Source: Prorocentrum cordatum
Lineage: Eukaryota > Sar > Dinophyceae > Prorocentrales > Prorocentraceae
NCBI GenBank assembly: GCA_963575745.1
Contig: CAUYUJ010001737.1
Coordinates: forward strand, 7,501-33,667
Direction: 5' to 3'
Length of the DNA stretch: 26,167 nt
The position numbers and the translations under genes were made by a program. Of this stretch, positions 17,606 through 25,320 are shown one piece after another. Every line of letters starts with the position of its first letter. The stretch's first letter is position 1. Under the pieces are notes generated by a model. That model searched no databases and was not told the origin of the DNA. It was given only the letters and a program-made list of their open reading frames with translations.

Positions 17606-17880
17606 AACCTGGACTGGGATCTGGCGGTAAACCGTCAACCAGGTTTTGGCGGTTTGCGGTCTCGCTAATCAGGCCCTCATGGGGCAGCGAGCAGACTCCA
17701 ATGAGCCAGGAAAACGACCTTCAACCAGGTTACCGCCGGGACCCCGAAGAGCTCTCCACACGCAATTCAGCGCCGAGATGACGAGGAAAGAGCGTTCTCG
17801 AATGCCAGCTTCAAAACTCGCAACAATGATTTTGTGGTTTTATACGACGTCGGTTTCCCCAAGTGTTTTGATAGTATAAT
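17495..17880. repeat. Imperfect palindrome containing a third, inverted partial copy of the 700-bp unit tail
   Basis: CATTCGAGAACGCTCTT at 17565-17581 has a perfect 17-base reverse complement at 17788-17804. Outward, ACGTCGTATAAAA at about 17521-17533 pairs with TTTTATACGACGT at about 17838-17850. Inward, GGCGGTAAACC (about 17624) opposes GGTTACCGCC (about 17729). All pairs share an axis near 17,683, so the whole ~385 bp is one foldback structure. Confidence 0.75.
17614..17648 (-). mobile_element. 3'-end relic of the LINE family
   Basis: CTGGGATCTGGCGGTAAACC and the following GTCAACCAGGTTTT resemble the reverse complement of the 3' ends of the two large LINE copies (left arm at 18038-18072, right arm at about 25110-25146). 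It may be a severely 5'-truncated insertion, now part of the foldback at 17495-17880. Confidence 0.5.
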
Positions 17881-18036
17881 TGCAGCTACGGACCTGAGGA
17901 TTTCACTGGCAAACGCGGCATAACCCACTACAGGTGCGAAAAATACCGTTTCTCAAAACGACTTGTCAAATCACTCACAATCTTCAAAAAAAACCGACGC
18001 CAGGTCATCACATTGTCCGTCGGGACCGGCTGGGCC
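17881..18036. other. Spacer between foldback and left LINE copy
   Basis: AT-richer unique sequence with an A8 run near 17986; no gene recognised. Confidence 0.35.
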
Positions 18037-18129
18037 AACTGGGAGCCGGCGGTAAACGTCAACCTCGTTTTGTTTGGCTGTTTTTTTGCTTTGCGCAGAG
18101 CCACAGGCCTGAGTTCAGGCCCGCTCGAG

Positions 18130-19870
18130 TCACAGCCTAACGCAGAAGGGGCGTAACATGCCAAGCGCCTGCAGGACCGCCACCACACCTGTCAGTAGGT
18201 GCTTTGCAGCTAGAAGTTCAGCCCGAGTCACTGTACACGAGGGCGGGAGACTAAAGGCTTCTGAGGCGACACCGCACCACCAGAAGCCACTCGGAGAGGC
18301 GGAGCCATCCAGATGATTAAGATGAAAGGGAAGCGATGGGAGAATGCACAGATCAAGGACCCAACCACCGCCACAACCCTCAGAGGAGCGGCCTCCGTCA
18401 AGGAAACCTCTCACACAGAGCGCGCTCGAAGCACTCATTGTAAATAGCCTGTCATCGATTGTCAAGTGGTCCTGGCCCCTCCGAGCCATCCAGGTCTGTT
18501 CATCAGCTCTCGTGTTCCCTTCCCGATAAATCCATTTGGCAATATCACATCCCCGTGAGGGGGCCCGAATTTGCATGGGCATCTCCACAGACATAAAATA
18601 AAACAAATCCTGAAAAGCACAAACCGTCGACGAGTACACATCAGTAGTACATCTAAATAAACCATTAATCAAATTACAAATCACAAGAAAGTCCCCCGAG
18701 ATCTCTAGAGGTAGACCCTTCGACCCAAAGTCCCACCAAGACCGTCGTTGTTCATTCAGTGCGATTCGTTTGGTAGCCTTTTCCTTCTCCGCCTCCTCCT
18801 TCCTACGCCTCTCCTCCACCGCAAGGTCCTCCACCGCCACCCTGCAGGGCCCCTTGAGATCTCTGAGGACACAATATTGGAGCACATGCGGCAGGTCCCA
18901 CATACCCAGCAGCGCACGAACAAAATATCTCCACCCGTCCTCATCCCAAGTCAAGTTAGCGTACCCATTGGCTCCTCCAACCGTCACAAACGGAAGCGAC
19001 CATGGGTGGTAGCCCGCAGGGCGTCCGCCCTCACGGTGTCTGGCGAGCTCTCGGGCTTCCTTCGAATTGAGAGTGCGAATGGAGGTATCCCTCTCCTCGG
19101 TCCAAGGCGACACAGCACGCAGCATGCACAAGCGAGAGAGGGAGTGAGGATGGTACGTCTCGGGCCCCAGATCACACCGTACCCGTCGCCGTTTGTATGC
19201 AGTGTTCTCGCACGAGCTGCCCAGGGGAACATAGAGGCGTTGTGGAGGCTGTAGCGAGGCCGCTGGGGGGTCGATTCGTCGTCGTTTCTGTGCTCTTTCA
19301 CGCATCTCACGCATCATCTGGCGTCGGTTAAGCGTGACAGGGGTTGCCTGGGACCCATAGCTGAATACCTGGGAATCCGCAGTAACTGATATTGGAGGCG
19401 GCACAAGTTGTGATCCTTGAGAAAGCACAGGGTCGGGCAACGGCAGCGACAGCGACGTCCGCTGGGCGGTGGCACAAACATCTCTGGCCCAGCACCACTG
19501 TCGATACAGAAATAGTTGTGGCAAGCTCGGCAGACCAGCCGAGTGCAGGGCACGTCTCGCATGGAGGTATACACGCTGCATGGAAATACTCAAATCCTCA
19601 CCCGCCCCCTTTCTCCTCCACATCATCTTAGCTAAGATCTTACCCTCACATTTGTGCAGTGCAGCTAAAGTACTCTGATCTGACGTCATACCCTCTGCTC
19701 CAAAAAGGATATTGACACGCACTTTACCGTCGTAGCGCCTGGGTCGGCGAATAAGCGGGAAGTCCCGACAACAGCAATACCGCTTCTCATGCCAACAGGC
19801 CCGCTCACCGCAACTGATACGATGGAGAACGTCGGCATGCGTATGAATCGAAGAATCAATCACACACCCA
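18130..19870 (-). pseudogene. LINE C-terminal region with RNase H-like domain (left copy)
   Basis: One continuous frame of about 580 codons. It starts after a one-base deletion near 19861 (GTGTGATT against GTGTGGCGATT in the right copy). It first has a thumb/connector with repeated Arg-rich helices and LLMWRR-type residues (HKCEGKILAKMMWRRKGAGE). A variable Pro/Arg-rich region follows, then a charged helix (EERRRKEEAEKEKATKRIAL). The RNase H-like part reads LPLEISGDFLVIC, IYREGNTRADEQTW, VRGFLDGGRSSEGCGGGW and CTVTRAELLAAKHLL, ending LRPFCVRL. The motif order is a circular permutation of RNase H. Here one motif has Phe where the right copy has Ser (G-D-F against G-D-S). Confidence 0.8.
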
Positions 19871-20013
19871 AGATGGACATGCACTGGTCCCGAGGCAACT
19901 GGATAGTGACGGTTGGCGACTGAGAAGTACGGCGCCTCTTCACACCCGAAGCAGATGGTGGCGCTGATTTCCGGCTTTGATCTGCAGATGGTGGCGTTGA
20001 TTTCTGGCTTTGA

Positions 20014-20459
20014 TCAGATATGAGGGCCAGCCACCGTGAAACTCATCACGATGGGCACATCAGGGGCACACTGGAACCCGCAGAGCATATACTGGAGAGA
20101 GCTGGGCTTCCACGAGCACCCTCGGGAGTACACCAGTACCGACATCTCACGCACCATCATTATGAGCTGGTCAGTGGAGGAGGCACCCAGGATAACATTG
20201 TCCGCCCAGATGGCGTGGGAGAAAACCAGAGCGCCTGCTTGATCCGCGAAGGGAATGCCAATGCCAGCACGACGCCAGTTGTGGCACAAGTCGCTCCACA
20301 TCACAATCGTCTCACATATCCAGCCCATGGGGGCTTCAAGTGAGCCTGTCTTCACACATCGGTCCCATGGTACACCCATGACCTCGACATCCTGAAATTT
20401 GAAATCTGCAACACAGTGACTCTGTGGTTCTAATACAGCATAGGCCAGGTCGGGGGGGG
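20014..20459 (-). pseudogene. LINE reverse transcriptase, motif B-C part (left copy)
   Basis: After the C8 frameshift the protein continues FPPDLAYAVLEPQSH and reaches the motif B region (CVKTGSLEAPMGWICE). Motif C reads FSHAIWADNVILGAS. The catalytic box is W-A-D-N (Asp codon complement at 20200-20202, Asn at 20197-20199) where most LINEs have F/Y-A-D-D. The sequence goes on through SWKPSSLQYMLCG, a typical post-catalytic segment. The frame ends at TGA 20016-20014 because of one extra base (CCTCATATC against CCCCCATC in the right copy). Confidence 0.85.
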
Positions 20460-21690
20460 AACGATAACGCATCCATGGACTCCGAGAGGTTGTTCACCGT
20501 CAGGTGGTCAAAAGCACGCAATACATCCAGGGACGCGAAACAGCGAGAGTGAGACTTACCCCACTCCACACCATGTTGAGCTACCCTCTCGACAACCGCT
20601 GTGACCTCGTGTACCCTGCGCTCACCCGCAAATCCGTAGAGCATACACCCAGAAGTAGTCGATTGCAGATGGGACGCAGCGTGGATAATCAAACACGAAT
20701 GGCGCCACTTTGATATCACACTAAGAAGACTGAGAGCACGCATTTCTGTAAAGTCGGTGGCGCGCTGGTGCTTGGGCATCAGCGCGATGCAAATGGAACG
20801 CCACACCGAGGGGGTATCGAACTCGCGGCTAAACAGCTTTCGAAAGGCCTTCAAAATGGAGCAGAGAGCGGACCAGGGCACGCATCGGAGCATACTGGCA
20901 CTGATCCCATCCTTCCCCACCGCACGTCCCTCTTTGAGCTTCGCACGGGCTCTCATGAGGATCCCCATTGAGATAGCATCCCGTCCGAGGCAGCCGTGAG
21001 GGCCACCCGATGTATCCTGTGACCGCCTCCTCCTCTCCTCCAGCATTCCTTGAGTAACACTCCGCTCCTCCTCACAACTGTAATGAGTGAAACCGTGTAC
21101 ACGTAAAGCCTCCTCCCACTTCAGAACATCACACGTATCCTCCCCATCCACATGCAGTGTATAGATATGTGCACGGCACTGTGCATCTGGTCGAAACGAG
21201 TATTCCGTGAGGCGTCGCCTGTGGACTCGACGCTCACGTTGCTTCTCACGACGGGCAGCCTTCATCTCCTCCTCCGAAAATTCCCCCGCCTTCCACCTCC
21301 TACGAACTTCAGTCCACCGAAGACGTGCCTGGATGCAATCCTTACTGACTCGTGGGAGAGTGTCCTGGCAGGTAGGGGTGTGCCCGAACTTGGAGGCCTC
21401 CTGGAGGATATGGGTGCCGATCTCAGCCGGTGTCATTTCTGTCGGTCCGTCACACAGAGTACGGTCGATACTACTGCGCAGCTGCTGCAGAGAGTCCTCG
21501 GCGCACCGCCAGTGGGTGTTGTTGCGATTGCGCTGCCTGGCAGTCCTTGCTGGCCTGGCAGTCTGCGGAAGTACGAGCGACACAATCGCATGGTCGCTCC
21601 ACCATGTTTCTAGCTGCAAAGTGTCCTCAGCCATGGTCTCTCAGGGCACCGCCCAAGTGACCGAAGTAGAGGGCAGGTCGACGAAGCAGT
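20452..21690 (-). pseudogene. Endonuclease tail plus N-terminal half of LINE reverse transcriptase (left copy)
   Basis: The frame gives FVDLPSTSVTWAVP, a TGA at 21643-21641, then LETWWSDHAIVSLVLP. The S-D-H motif is the conserved end of APE-type LINE endonucleases. A highly charged linker follows (RRRWKAGEFSEEEMKAARRE). Next come reverse transcriptase motifs: AVGKDGISASML, then FRKLFSREFDTPSVWRSICI, ALMPKHQR and ALSLLSVISKW. Motif A is FASLDVLRAFDHL, with the first catalytic Asp in L-D-V. The frame breaks at a run of eight C (plus-strand G8 at 20452-20459), where the right copy has C6T. The nonsense codon looks like an Arg CGA changed to TGA. Confidence 0.85.
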
Positions 21691-21710
21691 GTCTCGGTAC
21701 AGCAGCAGCT
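21491..21710 (-). other. Unpaired centre of the inverted repeat (endonuclease tail)
   Basis: About 220 bases not shared between the arms. They carry the left copy's endonuclease C-terminus and linker start (SDHAIV motif, TARPARTARQRNRN) and have no counterpart upstream of the right copy. Confidence 0.7.
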
Positions 21711-21723
21711 CTGCAGCAGCTGC
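21705..21723. repeat. Quasi-palindrome at the inverted-repeat junction
   Basis: GCAGCT at 21705-21710 is complementary to AGCTGC at 21718-21723, with seven bases between. This is where the right copy begins to mirror the left copy (left equivalent near 21489). CAG-rich microhomology surrounds it. Confidence 0.6.
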
Positions 21724-22589
21724 GCAGTAGTATCGAGCGTACTCTGTGTGACGGACCCACAGAAATGACACCGGCTGAGATCGGCACCCATATCCTCCAG
21801 GAGGCCTCCAAGTTCGGGCACACCCCTACCTACCAGGACACTCTCCCACGGGTCAGTAAGGATTACATCCAGGCACGTCTTCGGTGGACTCAAGTTCGTA
21901 GGAGGTGGAAGGCGGGGGAATGCTCGGAGGAGGAGATAAAGGCTGCCCGTCGCGAGAAGAAACGTGAGCGTCGTGTCCACAGGCGACGCCTCACGGAATA
22001 CTCGTTTCGACCAGATGCACAGTGCCGTACACATCTCTTTACACTGCATGTGGATGGGGAGGATACGTGTGATGTTCTGAAGTGGGAGGAGGCTTTACGT
22101 GTACAAGGTTTCACTCATTACAGTTGTGAGGAGGAGAGGAGTGTTACTCAAGGAATGCTGGAGGAGAGGAGGAGGCGGTTATTGGATACATCGGGTGGCC
22201 CTCACGGCTGCCTCGGACGGGATGCTATCTAAATGGGGATCCTCATGAGAGCCCGTGCGAAGCTCAAAGTGGGACGTGCGGTGGGGAAGGATGGGATCCG
22301 TGCCAGTATGGTCCGATGCTTGCCCTGGTCCGCTCTCTGCTCCATCTTGAAGGCCTTTCGAAAGCTGTTTAGCCGCGAGTTCGATGCCCCCTCGGTGTGG
22401 CGTTCCATTTGCATCGCGCTGATGCCCAAGCACCAGCGCGCCAGCGACTTTACAGAAATGCGTGCTCTCAGTCTTCTTAGTGTGATATCAAAGTGGTACC
22501 ATTCGTGTTTGATTATCCTCCCTGCGTCCCCTCTGCAATCGACTACTTCTGGGTGTATGCTCTACGGATTTGGGGTCAGCGCAGGGTAA
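21711..22589 (+). pseudogene. Linker and reverse transcriptase N-terminal part (right copy)
   Basis: Open from about 21640 through LQQLRSSIERTLCDGPTEMT and the charged linker (RRRWKAGECSEEEIKAARRE) to a TAA at 22230-22232. The left copy has TCA there (D-A-I-S-M), so this is a C-to-A nonsense change. It then resumes in the same frame (MGILMRARAKLKVGRAVGKD) with RT motifs FRKLFSREFDAPSVWRSICI and MRALSLLSVISKW. Just before motif A, at about 22574-22580, one base is missing (TTTGGGGTC against TTTGCGGGTG on the left). A second base is missing at about 22640 (GAGTGGGTAAG against GAGTGGGGTAAG). Confidence 0.85.
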
Positions 22590-24355
22590 ACGAGGCCACA
22601 GCGGTTGTGCAGAGGTTAGCTCAACACGGTGTGGAGTGGGTAAGTCTCACTCTTGCTGTTTCGCGTCCCTGGATATATTGCGTGCTTTCGACCACCTGAC
22701 GGTGAACAACCTCTCGGAGTCCATGGATGCGTTATCGTTCCCCCCTGACCTGGCCTATGCTATATTAGAACCACAGAGTCACGGTGTTACAGATTTCAAA
22801 TTTCAGGATGTCGAGGTCATGGGCGCACCATGGGACCGATGTGTGAAGACAGGCTCAGTTGAAGCCCCCATGGGCTGGATATGCGAGACGATTGTGATGT
22901 GGAGCGACTTGTGCCACAACTGGCGTCGTGCTGGCATTGGCATTCCCCTCGCGGATCAAGCAGGCGCTCTGGTTTTCTCCCACGCCATCTGGGCGGACAA
23001 TGTTATCCTGGGTGCCTCCTCCACTGACCAGCTCATAATGATGGTGCGTGAGATGTCGGTACTGTTGTACTCCCGAGGGTACTCGTGGAAGCCCAGCTCT
23101 CTCCAGTATATGCTCTGCGGGTTCCAGTGTGCCCCTGAGGTGCCCATCGTGGTGAGTTGCACGGTGGCTGGCCCCCCATCTGATCAAAGCCGGAAATCAA
23201 CGCCACCATCCGAAGATCAAAGCCGGAAATCAACGCCACCATCTGCTTCGGGTGTGAAGAGGCGCCGTACTTCTCAGTCGCCGACGGTCACTATCCAGTT
23301 GCCTCGGGCCCAGTGTATGTCCATCTTGGGTGTGGCGATTGATTCTTCGATGCATACGCATGCCGACGTTCTCCATCGTATCAGTTGCGGTGAGCGGGCC
23401 TTTTGGCATGAGAAGCGGTATTACTGTTGTCGGGGCATCCCGCTTATTCGCCGACTCAGGCGCTACGACGGTAAAGTGCGTGCCAAGCTCCTTTTTGGAG
23501 CAGAGGGTATGACGTCAGATCCGAGTACTTTAGCTGCACTGCACAAATGCGAGGGTAAGCTCTTAGCCAGGGTAATGTGGAGGAGAAAGGGGGCGGGTGA
23601 GGATTGGAGCATTTTCATGCAGCGTGTATACCTTCATGCGAGACGTGCCCTGCACTCGGCTGGTCTGCCGAGCTTGCCACAACTATTTCTGCATCGACAG
23701 TGGTGCTGGGCCAAAGATGTTTGCGCCACCGCCCAACGGACGTCGCTGACGCTGCCGTTGCCCGACCCTGTGCTGTTTCAAGGATCACAACTTGTGCCGC
23801 CTCCAATATCAGTTACAGCGGATTCCCAGGTATTCAACTATGGGTCCCAGGCGACCCCTGTCACGCTTAACCGACGCCAGATGATACGTGAGATGCGTGA
23901 AAGAGCACAGGAACGACGACGAGTCGACCCCCCAGTGGCCTCGCTACAGCCTCCACAGCGCCTCTATGTTCCCCTGGACAGCTCGTACGAGAACACTGCA
24001 TATAAACGGCGACGGGTACGGTGTGATCTGGGGCCAGAGACGTGCCATCCTCGCTCCCTCTCTCGCTTGTGCATGCTGCATGCTGCGTCGCCTTGGACCG
24101 AGGAGAGGGATACCTTCATTCGCACTCTCTATTCGAAGGAAGCCCGAGAGCTCACCAGACACCATGAGGGCGGACGCCCTGCGGGCTACCATCCATGGTC
24201 GCTTCCGTTCGAGACGGTTGGAGGAGCCTATTGGTACGCTAACTTGACTTGGGATGAGGACGGGTGGAGATATTTTGTTCATACACTTCTGGGTATGTGG
24301 GACCTGCCGCATGTGCTCCAATATTGTGTCCTCAGAGATCCAAAGGGGCCCCAGG
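22590..24355 (+). pseudogene. LINE reverse transcriptase motifs A-C and connector (right copy)
   Basis: From about 22640 the frame reads CCFASLDILRAFDHL (motif A, Asp at 22672-22674) and CVKTGSVEAPMGWICE (motif B region). Motif C is FSHAIWADNVILGAS, with Asp at 22996-22998 and Asn at 22999-23001. An in-frame 33-bp tandem duplication follows at 23182-23243 (DQSRKSTPPS twice). Then comes the thumb/connector (LGVAIDSSMHTHADVLHRIS, RKGAGEDWSIFMQRVYLHAR). The frame continues to 24355, where one base is lost relative to the left copy (GGGGCCCCAGGGGTGG against GGGGCCCTGCAGGGTGG), so the RNase H part is out of frame. Confidence 0.88.
23182..23243 (+). repeat. In-frame 33-bp tandem duplication in the LINE
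   Basis: GATCAAAGCCGGAAATCAAC plus CGCCACCATC is present twice, identical over 29 bases, at 23182-23210 and 23215-23243 (period 33). The left copy has the same pair at 19954-19982 and 19987-20015, slightly diverged. The duplication therefore predates the separation of the two arms. Confidence 0.92.
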
Positions 24356-25067
24356 GGTGGAGGCGGAGGACCTTACAGTGGAGGAGAGGCGTAGGAAGGA
24401 GGAGGCGGAGAAGGAAAAGGCTACAAAACGAATCGCACTGAATGAACAACGACGGTCTTGGTGGGACTTTGGGTCGAAGGGTCTACCTCTAGAGATCTCG
24501 GGGGACTCTCTTGTGATTTGTAACTGGATTAATGGTTTATTTAGATGTACTACTGATGTGTACTCGACGAGGGTTTGTGCTATTCTGGATTTGCTTTATT
24601 CTATGTCTGTGGAGATGCCAATACACGTTCGGGCCCCCTCACGGGGATGTGATATTGCCAAAAGGATTTATCGGGAAGGGAACACGAGAGCTGATGAACA
24701 GACCTGGATGGCTCGGAGGGGCCAGGACCACTTGACAATCGATGACAGGCTAATTTCAATGAGTGCTTCGAGCGCGCTCGGTGTGAGAGGCTTCTTTGAC
24801 GGAGGCCGCTCCTCTGAGGGTTGTGGCGGTGGTTGGGTCCTCGATCTGTACATTTTCCCATCGCTTCCCTCTCATCTTAATCATCTGGATGGCTCCGCCT
24901 CTCCGAGTGGCTTCTGGTGGTGCGGTGTCGCCTCAGAAGCCTTTAGTCCCCCGCCCTCGTGCACAGTGACTCAGGCTGAACTTCTTGCTGCAAAGCACCT
25001 ACTGAAAGCTGTGGTGGCGGTCCTGCAGGCGCTTGGCCTGTTACGCCCCTTCTGCGTTAGGCTGTGA
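24356..25067 (+). pseudogene. RNase H-like C-terminus, circularly permuted motif order (right copy)
   Basis: The new frame gives the charged helix EERRRKEEAEKEKATKR, then LPLEISGDSLVICNWINGLF with Asp at 24504-24506 (like D70 of RNase H, I-x-x-D-S). Next is YREGNTRADEQTWMARRG with Asp at 24693-24695 (like D134, x-N-x-x-A-D). Then VRGFFDGGRSSEGCGGGW has Asp at 24798-24800 (like D10, x-D-G-S followed by G-G-W). Last is CTVTQAELLAAKHLL with Glu at 24978-24980 (like E48, A-E-L-x-A). All four acidic residues are present, but the usual order is D10, E48, D70, D134. The frame ends LLRPFCVRL and TGA at 25065. Confidence 0.75.
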
Positions 25068-25198
25068 CTCGAGCGGGCCTGAACTCAGGCCTGTGGCTCT
25101 GCGCAAAGCAAAACCAAGATTGACGGTTTACCGCCGGCTCCCAGTTCAACAATTCGTTAGAGCTCTAACATTTTTCCCGTGATATTCGATCTTATTCC

Positions 25199-25320
25199 CG
25201 CTCGCCGTCTTAATCTCAGCTCGATCGGGTACCTATTACTGCCAAAGAGCACTCCGGCGGGATCGGCTGTTTCGAGTCATCTTGACAGATGCTGTCGGTT
25301 TTCTGTACTTAACTCGAGCT
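25199..25320 (-). repeat. Right copy of the ~120-bp outer inverted repeat
   Basis: Reverse-complement partner of 15992-16112. It lies only ~50 bp beyond the right LINE arm, whereas the left partner is ~1.9 kb from the left arm. The intervening 25147-25198 includes a perfect 14-base palindrome, GTTAGAGCTCTAAC, at 25156-25169. Confidence 0.85.

Larger units (their letters stand above)
18037..21710 (-). mobile_element. Left LINE-type retrotransposon copy (minus strand), arm of giant inverted repeat
   Basis: Reading on the minus strand, the element has an endonuclease tail (about 21700-21580), a basic linker, reverse transcriptase (about 21000-20080), a connector, and an RNase H-like C-terminus ending at TAA/CTAA near 18137. 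A short 3' UTR follows, ending in CGCCGGCTCCCAGTT at 18037. From 21490 to 18037 it is mirrored by 21711-25146 with high similarity (about nine in ten bases by eye). It carries a nonsense codon and at least three frameshifts relative to the right copy, so it is dead. No poly-A tail or target-site duplication is evident. Confidence 0.9.
21711..25146 (+). mobile_element. Right LINE-type retrotransposon copy (plus strand), arm of giant inverted repeat
   Basis: Mirror image of 21490-18037. It starts within the linker between endonuclease and reverse transcriptase, at CTCTGCAGCAGCTGCGC, and has no endonuclease of its own. It ends with the same 3' UTR as the left copy, to CCGGCTCCCAGTT at 25146; the left copy has about 17 extra bases within this UTR. 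One nonsense codon and at least three single-base deletions break the ORF. Head-to-head orientation with nearly full overlap excludes ordinary twin-priming inversion and suggests foldback duplication or two insertions. Confidence 0.9.

Noticed and set aside
21627-22049. Minus-strand 140-codon ORF and similar antisense frames across both LINE arms
   Set aside because: These are complements of the LINE coding strand, mirrored in both arms; they have no independent support.
18037-25146. Twin-primed LINE 5' inversion
   Set aside because: Twin priming gives two non-overlapping parts of one element; here both arms contain the same sequence from linker to 3' end.
15992-25320. Terminal inverted repeats of a DNA transposon
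   Set aside because: No transposase lies between them, spacing to the LINE arms is asymmetric, and no target duplication was noticed; a disrupted palindrome or dispersed repeat fits better.
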